Assembly: GCA_028583405.1 (NCBI GenBank)
Contig: CM053251.1
Coordinates: 11,977,495 to 12,041,494, forward strand
Direction: 5' to 3'
From: Pogonophryne albipinna
Lineage: Eukaryota > Chordata > Actinopteri > Perciformes > Artedidraconidae
Length of the DNA stretch: 64,000 nt
A program made the position numbers and the translations under genes. Below, piece by piece: positions 1 to 15,201 of this stretch; the first letter of the stretch is position 1, and each line of letters starts with the position of its first letter. Under the pieces are notes generated by a model. The model saw only the letters and a program-made list of their open reading frames with translations. It had not been told where the DNA came from and made no database searches.

Positions 1-423
1 ATTAAAGATATCTGATGTGTATGTCTCATCATGACAATTCTCATTTTATAAAGAGAACAACTCTCTTACGGCAGAGCTTCGCTGTAATGTTTTCTGGTGT
101 TCAAGAACATAAACTGACTCATAATTAAATGTATCGTGGGCACAATGAAGAATTTAAATTGGAGCATTATAGTGACTATCAAAAAGCTCTCAGTTGTTGG
201 CCATGTTGCCACTCAAGGTTTTCTTTTAACATTCTAACTTAAAGTAAAAAAAACTTATTATTTTAGATAATCTGATAAATATTTTTCAAACTAGCATCCA
301 TCCTACTGAGAAATTATAAAGTATTAAGGATACTACCAGAAGATAGTCCTCTTACAGCCTACTTAAGGATGAATGTGTTTCCCGTAATATTGTATGGACG
401 CAGCTAGAAGAAGCCATACTTAC
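1..423 (-). other. Intron 1 (5' part) of the ASIC gene
   Basis: On the minus strand this follows the splice donor GTAAGT at 418-423. It is AT-rich and no further exon is visible. It continues past the left edge of the window. Confidence 0.75.
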
Positions 424-948
424 TATGGTAAAGTTCTCTGGACCGCAGTCCTTGCCTCTATATTTGCAGTCGAGCAACATTTCATCCATGCTGTGGCTGG
501 CCCTCTGTACAAACTCCAGCATGTTGAAGGACTTGCTGGGGAAGAACTTGCTGTTGTCCGTGGGCTGCCCCAAAGCGGCCATGAAGTCATCAAAATCCCC
601 TTGCTCCACACCCAATAGACCGGCCATCCAGAAAATGTCATTCCTCAGAATCTGGGACTTTCGATAGCTGTTGTAGTTGCAGATGGTGATGGCTGGGAAG
701 TACATGACGGGCACGTCCATCTCATCGAGGATAGTGACATGGGGGTACTGGTAGTACTCGATCACACGGTCAGCCACTTGGTAGAGGAAGAAGGAAAGGG
801 AGGAACTGAATGCGGCGGCCCAAAGCAGCCGTCGAATAGTCACTCCCCCGGGCAGGAAGATGTGGCTGAGGCCGTGGAGGGAACAATTGGCCCCGTACAC
901 TGTGATGTCCGATGGTGGACGAGGAGCTTCTTCTTCTGGGGCTCCCAT
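424..948 (-). CDS. asic1c: Acid-sensing ion channel (ASIC3/asic1c-type), first coding exon only
   Basis: This exon encodes the first 175 residues of a proton-gated sodium channel of the DEG/ENaC family, a plasma-membrane trimer. Visible are the His-Gly gating motif (H25-G26), the first transmembrane helix (about residues 40-62, after two arginines), and the post-TM1 stretch with FPAITICN (84-91). P69-H70 and D75-E76 match the proton-sensing segment of ASIC1a, where the first of the two histidines is proline here. Paralogue-type positions (SDI near the start, NCS before the HG motif, FLYQVA in TM1, ML-LDC and CGPENFT at the end) resemble mammalian ASIC3, which in teleosts corresponds to asic1c. 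The reading frame meets a consensus donor GTAAGT just after the FTI codons (intron begins at 423), the usual ASIC exon-1 boundary. The ATG at 948 is the only in-frame start that fits the family length. The remaining exons lie left of the window. The family is certain; the paralogue is likely. Confidence 0.9.
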
Positions 949-2830
949 GATGACAAAGAGTTTCTAAATGGGCGATTGCTGGATGCAAACTTGCAGTTGT
1001 AATGTCTCGCTGAATAATGGTGCTGACAGGGAGGTTCATCCAAACTAAATGTACAAGGGAGGATGGTCGACACAGGGTCTAGTTTCCTCTTCACACCCGA
1101 GGGAGAGGAGGAGTTGGATATCTGGAGCTGGGAAGTAGTGATGGACGTTCGTATCAACCAATCCTCATTGAGATCTTAGAGGGCACAGTGAATTCTAAAG
1201 ATCCGGTTTCATTTGGGAAGCTAGACGTCCAACAGCGGGAATTGGGGGATGCATCAGAAAGGGATACGTCAGAGACAGGCAAAGATCAAAACCAAATACA
1301 ATTCTATTAGCAACCTCAAACTATATCAATTGTTTTTGTGCTTTTGTAAAATGTATCTATCCAGGGAAGGTTTTTAAACACAAATGCAGAATATTGTGCA
1401 TCTCTAACTCAGACTTAAACGACCACCGTTTTGAATTCAGAAGATTTCATAGCTATTTAATTTGTGAAAACAACACTGACTCAATCAAAACCCATTAAAG
1501 ACATCACACAGGTGTGGTAATCTAGATTTAAAGAAAATGTTGTTGTTCTTAGCTCCAGAAAAGTTGACATTTTGCAGACACAAAATGTCATTGAGCCCAA
1601 TGAGCATCACATTTAGTTACAGCAGCATAAACAAAGCTTGAGCTGTAAAACGACGATAATCTATTAGCCACAGCTACACTATGGGAATGGTGTAGTGCTT
1701 TTCTTAATGAAATCTTAACAGACCTTGTTGTGAAAGGCCATTGTATAACTCATTCATGGTTCCTATTAAGCTGCAGCTGGTGAGAGTATTCCATCCTGGC
1801 ATCTTAGAGTGACGTTTATAATCTAAAGGCTGCCATGATCCCTCCTGAACTTTCTTATAACGATAACACATAATACGATGACATGAGTCACTCTAGAGAG
1901 TCAAAGTAAGCATTCATCTACTGTACGCATTCTCGATAACCTCATTAAATCCATTTGAAGGATCAAAAAACACATTCAGTTCTAGTCTATACAACCATAG
2001 CTGATCACTTAAGTTTGCAGCACACATCATCTATCTTGCTGCAGCCCCCCTATCATGTGTTTTGTAACAGCATCAATTATTAATGCGTTCTCCACATAGA
2101 GGTTCTCCAGCATACATTTCAGCTCATGGACAGAGGTGTATATTCGCAGAATGCAGACCTGAGGTTATTTCAGTTCATCCCAATAAGCATTGGTCTTGAC
2201 TGAAATTGATTTGCTCAGAGCAGCAATCATTTAAAATGAAGTTAATAATAAGCTAACTTATGTTAGAAGCTTGGCAAAGGGCTCTAACCGTCTGTCAGGA
2301 CTATTTCAAATAAACCCGGTTGAACCATTCACCCCTGTCTCTGCTTTCTTTACCGACGCACCAATCTCTATTCATCATCCACACCTCTTTCATCTTACAT
2401 ACATCACTTTATCAAGCCTTTTAAAGTACACATCCATTTCTCCTTTCACCCCCCAATATATTTCCCCTCCTTGGTAGAGGCCAAAAGCGCGATGAAGAAG
2501 AGGGAATATTGGACTAACATTCATCAGGTGGAGACAAACAGGACACCCAATGAATGATAATGCTGCTCCGTACCTGCTGTATGTGTAAATAAGCTACTGT
2601 TTGCTATCACCATTTTAACTTAAAGGTCAGTATTGTGTTCACAACCTCTTTCTTCTGCCCCCAAGTGGACACAATTATTACTTTTTAAGACATATTTGGT
2701 CTTAATAAAGTGTTTAAACACAGTTACATTTCATGCTAATTGATGTGACCTTAACTAAATCCCAAAAGTCAAAATATAATGTATGCAAACTTTATGTACT
2801 GAGCTATGTTTTTGCCCATCACCATGTTCA
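949..2830. other. 5' UTR and upstream flank of the ASIC gene, no other gene seen
   Basis: The sequence directly upstream of the ATG on the minus strand must hold the 5' UTR and probably the promoter, but I see no convincing TATA box or upstream splice acceptor that fixes a transcription start. The span has no coding potential beyond short chance frames. Confidence 0.5.
2655..2668 (-). promoter_or_regulatory. CTCF-like motif
   Basis: Read on the minus strand the site is CCACTTGGGGGCAG, close to the CTCF core (CCA-S-Y-AGRKGGC type). It sits about 1.7 kb upstream of the ASIC start codon. Match by eye only; occupancy is unknown. Confidence 0.35.
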
Positions 2831-2834
2831 GTGA

Positions 2835-2910
2835 ATAATAATAATACATTTTATTTGTATAGCACACTTTAAAAACAACGTCATCTGAACATGGTACAAC
2901 ATAAGTAGTC
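2835..2910 (-). repeat. Probable LINE 3'-tail fragment (antisense)
   Basis: An (AAT)n stretch followed by a TTTTATTTGTATAGCAC-type segment is the reverse complement of a common fish LINE 3' end. It is short and no coding part is attached. Confidence 0.35.
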
Positions 2911-5900
2911 ATTCAGCATTCCTTAGGAGAATAAAGTAAAATGGACCGGGTCTGTCTGCTGTTATGAATTTATAAATTGACAACCAGGAGAGGGAGTTCA
3001 AAACAGCAAATCTGCTGGCCATAAAATCAAAACAGTTGGTTGTAAGATTCTAAAATTCTCCTGAGGATTTTTTTTAGCACAATTTACAAGACAAATGCTG
3101 GGAAAATATGCAAGTGGCTGGTAGATTTGTATCACTCACCAGTCACCACCTGCCAACAAGAATGATAGTATTTTATTGAGTGGTACAATTTTAACATTTA
3201 AATGTTAAATTTGCACCCTGCGGCAGGGTTATCATTTTCTGTGGGTTCATCACTGCATACGCCCCCTTTTGCATGACATGAAGTCTTTTAATCAATTGTT
3301 AATGTCAAAATATTGATTGGAGCAGCTTTAACCGGTCTAACATTACCAATGGGATTGCTATTGTGGGTCTACACTTAACACTGACACACAGCCCTCACTT
3401 CATCGTTGCGGGGCCATAAATGGATATACATAAAGTGAAGGTTGTAATTACTACATACTTTTACATTTGCAACTTGTTGAAAACATGTATTCAAAATAAA
3501 TAAAAAAGGCACTGCTCTGACAAAGCGACAACATGTTCTAAATGGTACACCAATCAAGAGATCACTTTCTGGCATATTAATAAAAAAGTAAGGCCAGTGC
3601 ATTGATGAGGAAATAATGAACATGTTCAAAAAGGCTATATTTGACCTGTTTTTCAGGTTTCAGGCTCGAAAATGACATTCCCAGAACAAATGACCATATC
3701 TTCCCTTCTAAAAGGGTTACATTAATAATCTTTTTTCTCAAAGTAATGATAAACCTGTGAGTTGGATGTAGAAAAGTCAGAATCAATATAGATGTTTTTT
3801 ATTGGTAACATGGTAAAAAACTGTAAATTATAGTGTCCGTCCAAAAAATATTTTGTACTTATAGTGAAAACTAACCTTGGATGATGGGTTAGTAGACTAA
3901 AAGCTTTAGGAATCCAAAGTACAACATATAATAAGTACCCTGTATTAAGATTGATGCAAAACAAGTGATATTTGACCTTTTTAGACAGATTTAACATTTG
4001 GGTGGATTTGACCTATCTCTGGCCCCCCTTGCTCCATTTTGACATGTGACATCTCTTCCTGACCGTTAGAGCCAATAGAATCGAAGGGAAATCGTCCCAT
4101 AGACTCTCATGTTAAAAAAAAAAAGCTTGCGTCTCTGTACATGCAATCTTGTTGCAGAGCGTAGGAATATCCCTGCTCTGATTTCTGGAAACGGAAAAGC
4201 AGTTTTTATTGCTGATGGATTATCAGAACATTTCAAAGGGGACACAGTCACATTGGATATTAACCTATGGATTAACTACACTATCGTTTTTATCGTTTTA
4301 ATGCCATTGAAGACCAGTTTTGACCAGACAAAGACCAAGGTAAGCCATGTTAGCGTTTTTGGCTACCTAGCGCCACATGTTTTGATGTACGTTTTTGTTG
4401 ATAACGTCGCGAGTTTGTATCTTTCAGTGTTGAGTTTTTTTTTGAAAAAAAGAAAAAAAGAATCAGTTAAATTGAGTTTTTTTCCGTTATATGGATATAC
4501 AATATTCATAGTTTATTAAATATTAAGGTTCCTTAGACGTTGTTTCCTGCAAATGGCGTGATTTCGGCCCCGGAACCGGGTCCATGGGGCTTAAGAGGTT
4601 TTTAACACATCTTTTCCTTGTCCTGCTCTATGGTCCTGCTACAAAACCTAATCACTTCCTTGGCTGTAATTTTCCACAAGACGTCATTAAAATCTGTTCA
4701 CTATCAGATAACTTAATAAACAAGCACTGAGAGACACAGCACCGACAAAACACATTAACCTCTCTTTGGAAGTAACAGTAAGTTAAAAAATAAAATGTTC
4801 TGAAATAAATTACCTCATGCCTGAGCTGCAGTATGCTCTAGCTGAGCATTCACGTATGCTAGGCAAAATACAACCACATCTCAAAGCTGAGTTTACTTAA
4901 GACATTTGACCCACAGCAACCTTTCCTACAGAAAAGATGTCAAGTGACTGAGAGAAAAGTAATTTAGACAATGTCGGGTTTTGCAAGAGCACATCAAAAC
5001 TAGAAGTGTATACACACAGTTTAAAGAAGGTGCCGCTTTAAACTAGCTCCTTTTATGCACAGTTTTCTGAGGCATTGGATTGTTCCCATTAAGTATAAAT
5101 AAAATCATTTAAAAGCTTTTCCCTATGCATATGTAAATTGAGCACCGAGTGCATCTTTGCTGTTCTTTTGCCTATAGGTAAAATTGAGTAATCCTTCTTA
5201 GACTACAGCAAATTAAGAAGTGGACAAATCACATTTAGGTAGTTAATAGGGGCACTCTGGGCAAAGTGCAAGCGGTTCCTCAATCAATACACTGTGGAGG
5301 TTTTCCAGATACTTTAAGTTGGGTGTACTAGTTAATGCACTGCCGTAACAAATCAACAATTCAGTACATCACGACTTCTCTGTGCGCCAGAAAACACTTT
5401 CTTTAACTCTACAGTGAGAAGAAGCCGAGGCTGCATTCACACATGTCGAGATTACTGATATCTTCAGAAACTAAGTGCTCTTTCTCATCAGCCGCTTTGT
5501 TTCCTCACTGTGTGCAAAATGTCAGAGTTACAGTAGTCTGCTGGATGTGACGGCAGACATGTGAGGGAGGGCTACAAGAATGGCATTTTTATAATGCTGA
5601 AAGGTCATTTAAATACTGAAAAAAGGTCTCAACCTGTCTCTCTGCTCCTCAAATTATAATTACCTTCCCTCTTGTTTTTTCAACCCGAGTAACCCAGCAA
5701 CCTCCCAGCCATCAAAATGTTTGAGATTTTAGTGTGAAGGACTATTTTCTTTTTTTTGTGATAGAAAAATAACTTGGCTCCAAAGAAAGTTCACAGGTCA
5801 AGAATAGAACAGTGTTTTTGAATCTGAATTTCATAAAGTGGACACGTCAAGTCACAGAGACTTTATCCAACCGTTTGGCAACTCAGTCTTTTCTGGGTTT

Positions 5901-8900
5901 TTTTTCTTTTATGTAGCTCCAAAATCCAACAGCAAGGAGTTTTCAAGTTTGAAAGTGCTGAGCTGACATATTTAATGTAATGACACATTTTACATCAACA
6001 GTCTTGACTGAGATAATGATGAGCAAGTACGCAAATAAACTCATTAAAATTCAGGGACAGAGCAGCATGCTGGGATTCATATCATTCATTTGTTAAACCC
6101 TAGACCCCAAACTACTCAGCGTTAAGCTTTAAGGTTCATCAAAGTATTCATCTTCAGCCACCCATAGGTGAAGAATGCTAAATAAAGAAGATTCCTGAGC
6201 CTTAAAGTTCATTCTTGATCTTAGACGTATCTTGACAACCAAAAACGCCTCAACTCAAAGTCTGTTTACTAGCTTTTTTTAGCTGCTTCAAATTGCATGA
6301 AACTGAACAAACTCCATGCTGACTGAAAGGTTTAGAAATCAACTAAATATAACTGTTTAAGAGCCAATAAATGGTTACCAATAGATTGACACAAATCAAT
6401 TAACTGTAAGATCGTTTTTGAATGCTCAATCAAAAGCCAGTGCATTATTTTTTAACCAAGAAATGTTTTCAAAAACATAATTGTTTTAATTGCCTGAGAC
6501 CAGAGAAAATTGACTATAAATGCAAATGTATTTTCCAGAACAAAACAAGTCTTTAAAATGCCAATAAATACTGGATCACTTTTTTAAATAAATCCAGTTT
6601 TAAATGTTGGAATTATATCAGTTGTAACAGATTTCCTATTCCAATTAAGATTTAAAAAAGGGAAATCAACATCCATCCCAATCAGTCTTTCCCAACTGAG
6701 CACAAGGGACAACTCTAACATACTTTATTACCAGCAGTATCTGCAGCTATTTATCTCCTCCTCAACTTTCACTTCATAAAAGCAGCTTTTTGAATGCCAT
6801 TTATCAAAATCTGGGTCTTCAGTGAAAGTAGACTCCAGCTGGTTTCACTTATTTGAAGCAGGAAATGGGCAACACGTAAACAGAAAATTCAATATTTCAG
6901 TATTGACCCTAACACATGAATTCCTAATGAATTGGGCAGCATTAGAATAAAAGGAAGCTGTGCTGTGGACTTCCTTCACAAAGAGCATGGACTATGACTT
7001 CTGTAAAAATCCCTCCCGTTTGATTTAATGCCTAATTCCATGCTGACAGCTAATCGTGATGCACAAGCAGAGAACTTCATACAGCTGCCAAACTAATCAC
7101 AGAGAATAAAAGGCGGAAAAGCTTCATTGTGGGTACTTCAAAGAACCTTTCAAAATGTAATTTTTGTCCATCTATGAGGGCAATTAGCTGTAAGTACAGG
7201 GGAATGGAAGGTGACTTTTCCCACATCCATTTTAGAGAGACGTTTAGAAGCAACACTTGAGATGAAAATAATAAAATTAAAATTGCATTTACATACTGAC
7301 ATGCCCTCACAGACCTTGACTTTTAAGATTGAACTTTTAAGAAATATATAAAACTAATTTACAGGTCTGTCTTGGTGTCAGGGAACATTGCGCCCTGTCC
7401 GCAGAGAAAGCCATTCTATATGATTTTAGGAAACTCAGTCCAGATTTGTCAATGTCAAATATTATCTGTGCCAAAAATAGGGACAAGTCGGCCAAGGCTA
7501 TAATCTTAAGTCTGAGGAGTGACCCACTACTCCATCTTGAAGGTTATTTTCTATGGATGCACTTTAATGCTCTGATAACAGAAGAGTAGGGATGGGAACC
7601 CAACCAGATATCAGGGCTCCAGGCCAAAATATTAAAGACCACAGTATAATGTGTGCACTATACAGTACTATAAATAACTACTGATACACTACAAATATTA
7701 TTTATTCATAGATTACTACATGCACTTAAGGGAGATTTCATATTCCATTTACTATTCCAAAGCTCTGACCAAACCACATATAACTGACATCACTATTATT
7801 AACACAACAAAAACAAAGACAAGGTCTGACTCTTTAAATGTGTATTCTCTTCTGCTGAAGTACATCAAAGACTTCAAGACATACTTTAGGTCTTTTGAGC
7901 CTTTGCCAAACAATTAGAGGAAAACACTTTGACATAATCTGCCAATTATCAATGATGTATTATTAAAACAAAGATAAAGGCTTTTATAGAACTACAGATT
8001 AACACAGGGACAAAATGCTTTAAGAAGAATGGATCGCTTTGATAGTTGTAGTGCATGAGGGCGAGGTAGGTTTTTTATACGTTTCAGCCTATACAAATAA
8101 AGAATTACATTTACATTTAAATGCACTGACATCAAACTATGAAGCATAAATCTCTGTGTATGATGAATGTGTCCCGATGAATGTGTCCCGATGAATATCA
8201 GATGCCTGTGTTATTCATTCTTTCTAAACTACACTCAGGAATATTATTTATTTGTATTGACATTTAAGATTTGTTTCCAGTGAGTTATTATTGAGTTTAT
8301 TTGCCATTATTCTATTCAGCTATATATTCTCCTGGGCTAGCAGGTAATAAAGCTCTAGTCGGTATTTGCTGACTTTGCACTGACTTAGTGGAATTTGTAT
8401 GAAATGGTCCTATTTGAGCTTTACTCTCAAATCAATACCGCTTCTATTTAGTATCGGTTGCTCTGAACCAAAGCACTGGCCTGCAGGAAATTACAATGTC
8501 AAGTGTCATTATGCAACCTCAATATCCACAAGTCCTGCCCCTAACTTCACAGAAGAATGTCAGGCAGGCCCACTTACTTAAATCACAGGTAAAAGCCTCA
8601 GTGTTGTTTCTAGGATTGATAGATTGTATTTCTATACATGACAGTAATCATGGTGGATTTATCAAAGGTGACAAAACAACATGAGAAAACGCTGGTTAAC
8701 ATGCAGTTTGAGGACCGTCCTGGAATCCCAGTGGCCAGTCTGTAAAACAACATCGAGTCCAAGAGTCTCTGGCCTAAACGATAATGTCTAAACTGCATCC
8801 AAGCAGACTGAATCAAGGCCCCTATGCTAAATTCAAGCTGTCAGGGCAGGATGTATAGTGGCTTGTCTCTAAATTGGAAAGCAACAGTTTCGATTCCAGC

Positions 8901-9000
8901 CTGGCTCCACTAGTTTGCATGTCAAAGTGTCCTTGGGAAAGATACTGAGCCCCAATTTGCTCCATAGGCATAGCAATCGTAATGTTAGTGTATGTATATG
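2911..9000. other. Non-coding span, no genes recognised
   Basis: AT-rich sequence with only short chance open frames. A segment around 4000-4600 has a repeat-like look (a CCCGGAACCGGG palindrome near 4569 and an A11 run near 4113), but I could not define ends. A 14-bp direct duplication (GATGAATGTGTCCC) lies near 8163-8192. Confidence 0.5.
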
Positions 9001-9014
9001 TGTGTGTGTGTGTG

Positions 9015-10600
<1,586 letters not shown>

Positions 10601-10610
10601 ACCAGACTCA

Positions 10611-11358
10611 CCCCCTAATCCCACCAGGAGCGTCTGCGCTGCGCTGCGGCTGCGGCGTTTTTAGCGATCGCGGCCACTCTAGTCAATGGGTGCTATTCCA
10701 CCAGACCCGCTGCGCCGCGGCTCGAAGCGTCCCAGAAGCTCCTCGCCGCAAGGAATTTCTAAAATATAGGATATAGAATCCTATTTTTGACGCGGCGCAG
10801 CGCAGCGCAGGCAGGAAGTGATGAAAATCACCTTGTTGTCTCCTTTGCTGGTTGAGGGGGTGCACCCAAAACCGGCTCCTTCTCCTCCCCCCATCCCCGT
10901 AGTCTTTCAAGTAGGAGAATACATGCCAGTGTTCTCCTCCGGTTTACAGGCACTGTAAATTATATATATATATATATAGAATAATTATGATGATGCATGC
11001 ATATTTTTTTACCACTAAAATACAGCAACACATCTTTGATTCATGTTGTTTATAACTGGAATATTATAATTATTATTAACTGTGTCTGTAGTCTACAACC
11101 CAACAAAATAGGAAATAACAACAATAAACACGATTTAAACAGACACAAACATAAACCATTTAACTACGTAGCCTACTTACTTGTAGAAGTACAAATGTCC
11201 AGGAAATATTCCAAAATCAACAACAACTGCGAGGCTGCACACACGACGCTCCGCTTCCGCAACGTTTTGAAACGCGCCTGGTGGGTTATGACGCGGGAGG
11301 AGGTCGCAGCGCGGCGCAGCCTCGGCGCAGCGCAGACGCTTCCGGTGGGATTAGGAGG
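10611..11358. mobile_element. GC-rich inverted-repeat element (non-autonomous DNA transposon)
   Basis: The left end reads CCTAATCCCACCAGGAGCG followed by TCTGCGCTGCGC. The right end is its near-perfect reverse complement (GCGCAGACGC, then TTCCGGTGGGATTAGG). Between them are CG-rich blocks, an AT-rich centre with a short (TA)n at about 10960-10978, and no transposase. The superfamily is unclear because I cannot identify a target duplication. Confidence 0.7.
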
Positions 11359-12437
11359 TTAGAGTAAATCATTCTTTTAATATCTAAAATATATTGTGAG
11401 AATCAGACATTAAAAGTCCATGCAAGATTTGATATCGTACGTGATGCTATTTAGCAGGAGGGACTATTTAAATGACTCTGGCCCATTCACTTCATATACA
11501 AACAAAATGCTAGTGAGGTAAAAGTAATAACAAACCGTATGTCCAAAAAATGTAGTTTATATACTGTATACTTAATGGTTTTGCCCAATGCACTTTCGAG
11601 AAAGGTTTTGTTGCTTGTATTATGTTCACTGTGGAGTTGTTTTCCATCTACACTCTAAACTTAACCAAATAAAGCAAATCATAAATAATCAATGGAAACA
11701 ACATCAATGAAATATGTTAAGTGTGATAGTTTTGCAGATACATTCCTTATTAATATTTTGTTAAAAGTATAGAAAGACTGATTATATAGATGTATATGTT
11801 TCTCAATTGGAAAAGTCTTCCCCTTTTGACTCATTTATAAAGTCAACACACTGCTGATGTCACTTTTTAATGTATAAGATTGTTTATTTTTGGTAACAAA
11901 GCCTTTCAAATCTAAGTGTAGTCTCCCCCTCTGAGCGGTGCTTTGACAGAGTGTGAACAACAAAACCAAACCAATTATCAGCTTTCTGTAGATTTGACAG
12001 TCAAATTTAAACTCACACAAAATAAATGTTGCTATAGTTCAGCTTGCGAATCATTGGCATTTCAGTCTGTACTTTCACTGACTGCCAGAGTCTTTCCACG
12101 TTACATCTGATCGTACGGTGTGGAAAATAACTGTCACCCAGCTGCAGGCTTGAGTTAACTAATCAGGCTATCTCCGGCAAGTAATAGCTGTGTATGGAGC
12201 ATGAGGAATTCAATTACATTGGGCAAGTAAATATTCACTCAGCTACAACCTGTGACATTAATCCTCAGGAACACCCTGCTGGGCCATACTTCCCCTGGGA
12301 TTAACCCAATCGGTTTTTCTGATGGTTAAACAAGCAGGACAGGATCAAGGACACGAGGCGTATACATATGAAACATGTCATACACTATGAAAATATTTTT
12401 AATTAATAGTTCAAAATGGCAAAAACGAATTCCCATG
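11359..12437. other. Non-coding span, nothing recognised
   Basis: AT-rich unique-looking sequence without recognised genes or repeats. Confidence 0.45.
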
Positions 12438-12445
12438 TTCTAGAG

Positions 12446-12996
12446 CAGGGGTGTCCAAAGTTTTCTCACCGAGGGCCACGTACAGAAAAACATACGAAGG
12501 GCTGGTCCCCTCACTAGAGGTGAGGTATATTGCCTCATAAATTAAGTTATAAGTTGGAAAAATCAATCAAATGTAGGTAAATTATTCTTGATAATTGAAA
12601 ATGCTTTAAGAAAAAAACAGCCTACATCACAGCTCTCCAGAGGGTTTCAGTTATTGTGTTGGCAGCTCATTCCTTAAAACAGAAGCCTCAGATTGCAAAT
12701 CATAAGAGGAAATATGAAGGGTTTATTTCAAGGTTGTTATGGAAATAAGTTATTGGGCTTTTTTCTTATCAACTTAGATTTGTTAGAAAATGTTTCCAAC
12801 TTTAATTGACTGAATTTATTTGAAAATTGGGCTAATTAACACATGAATACTGTGTAATATATTTGAACATACATATTTAAGAAGTACAATATAAGACAAG
12901 CAGAAGTTTTATTTGTGGGCAATATTTCATTATACTTTTTTAATTTGCTGAGGGCCGATTCAAAATGGTCCGCGGGCCGTAGTTTGGACACCCCTG
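12446..12996. mobile_element. hAT-type MITE (CAGGGGTGTCCAAA ends)
   Basis: The 551-bp element begins CAGGGGTGTCCAAAGTTT and ends in the near-complementary AGTTTGGACACCCCTG. It is flanked by a perfect 8-bp duplication TTCTAGAG (12438-12445 and 12997-13004), the hAT signature. Subterminal GAGGGCC/GCGGGCC motifs lie near both ends. There is no transposase, so it depended on an autonomous hAT elsewhere. Confidence 0.93.
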
Positions 12997-13004
12997 TTCT
13001 AGAG

Positions 13005-14312
13005 AAATAAAAAACAGTGCCCAAACTCTCTTGCTGTTGCTCAGTTATTACCTCCACTTTTTTTACTGCTTTTTCTGGCCTTCTACTCTCCGGGGCGATG
13101 TGTACAGAACCTGTCTATTAAGCTTTATAAACTGTAAACTTTGAGGACCAACTTTTCATTTCAGTGGTGCGGGAAAATAAATAATAAAAAACTTTTGCAG
13201 CTGCTACAAGGGTGTAAGATTTCTTTTCATACAGCACCAGAGCCTATTGTGTTGAGTGTAAACCTATTATCAGAGCAGATCTCTTTCGTCTGGGCCCTTT
13301 GGCAGACAGTGAAGTGAGAAGCTTCCATTATCCTTCTCAACTGCTCCTTAACAAGCTCTCCTGTGTGCCTCAGAGCTATCTGCCATGCATCTCTACTGTT
13401 TATCCACCGAGCGTTTGCTCCAGACATAGTCCCCAAAAACTGTCTTCTCCCCCTGGGTAGTACCGTCTTCTGTGATTCTCCAATAGAAAGAGACTTTTAA
13501 AATTCAAACAGATATATTTCCTTTGTATATTTGTGAAAAACACACTGATCCTTAAGCGATGCTAGTTGATATATCTGAAGATACAAACAAAAAAAGGATT
13601 TGTGCTCCTAACGTTTGACATTTGTCTACTTCAATTATTGGGTTTATTTGGTTATGACAGCCTAATGAAGTGTCAGTGAGTGCACTGACACAGTGAAGAA
13701 AGCACTTCAAAGAATCTTTTTTGTGACCGGATTCAATTAATAGAGACTGGCAGCAGGTGGCAATGTTTATTTAGCCAGAGATACAGTGTTGTGGAAAGGT
13801 GCTTTTGTGTCGGAAACACTGATTGTGAACCAGAAAGACTCTTGTAATGACTACTTACGCAACATAATAAAACATCTAAGCCATAAATTGTACCTTAACA
13901 ATAATAATGACGTTCAGTTTGTTTCCATATCTGTATGCCTGTTTTTATGTTCCTTTTATTGTTTATTTCTTTTCTATGTGTGTTTTTATTGCTTGAAAAG
14001 TGTTCTATGAATAAAACACTAACACAAAATAGTATTATCGTCTATAGCTTTGTAGCCTCAGCAGGTGTGACAGAGCTTTTGTACTGGAATGCATATATGT
14101 ACATAAAAATGTGGCCATGGTGTTAACCTTTTCATTTGCATTTCAGTGCAGAAAAGCATATATATTAACTCTGCATGCATAGTGGAAGCAGCAGGCAGAT
14201 CAACTTCAAGTATTGGAAATCTAACAAAGCTTAAGAGTTAACTGTGAACCAGGAAACAAGACACTAATGAAGTGATGAATAAAGTGCTGTTAAATTGTAA
14301 TGACAATGTGTG

Positions 14313-14313
<1 letters not shown>
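13005..14313. other. Non-coding span, nothing recognised
   Basis: No recognised genes. A CAGCAGGTGGCA segment near 13750 weakly resembles a CTCF core. Confidence 0.4.

Positions 14314-14356
<43 letters not shown>
14314..14356. repeat. (CA)n microsatellite, 43 bp
   Basis: Uninterrupted CA run at the left edge of the repeat unit described next. Confidence 0.95.
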
Positions 14357-14909
<553 letters not shown>

Positions 14910-15201
14910 CAGTGTGAATTCCAGTCATAGAGCCCCAAAGGATGTGTTAGCAAACACTCTGTCCGAGTCCAGATCGGCTCCTGTCGGCAGAGGCGCCTCC
15001 AGATGAGGTCTCGGCGCAGACTTGTGAGCTCTGTGTTCTGTGAAATGTGATACATTTGTTTTATTCTCATTGATGTCACATTCAGTTGTTTCATTTTAAA
15101 ATGACTCAAGCCACCGCATTCAAACAAAGTGTCTTGCCACCTACTCCACAGCATTAATAACTGTCATTTATTTCATCTGAAGCAAATCTTATCATAATAT
15201 A

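Noticed and set aside
4109..4519. 136-codon open frame
   Set aside because: Poly-Lys stretches from A-rich runs; looks like chance or repeat-derived sequence.
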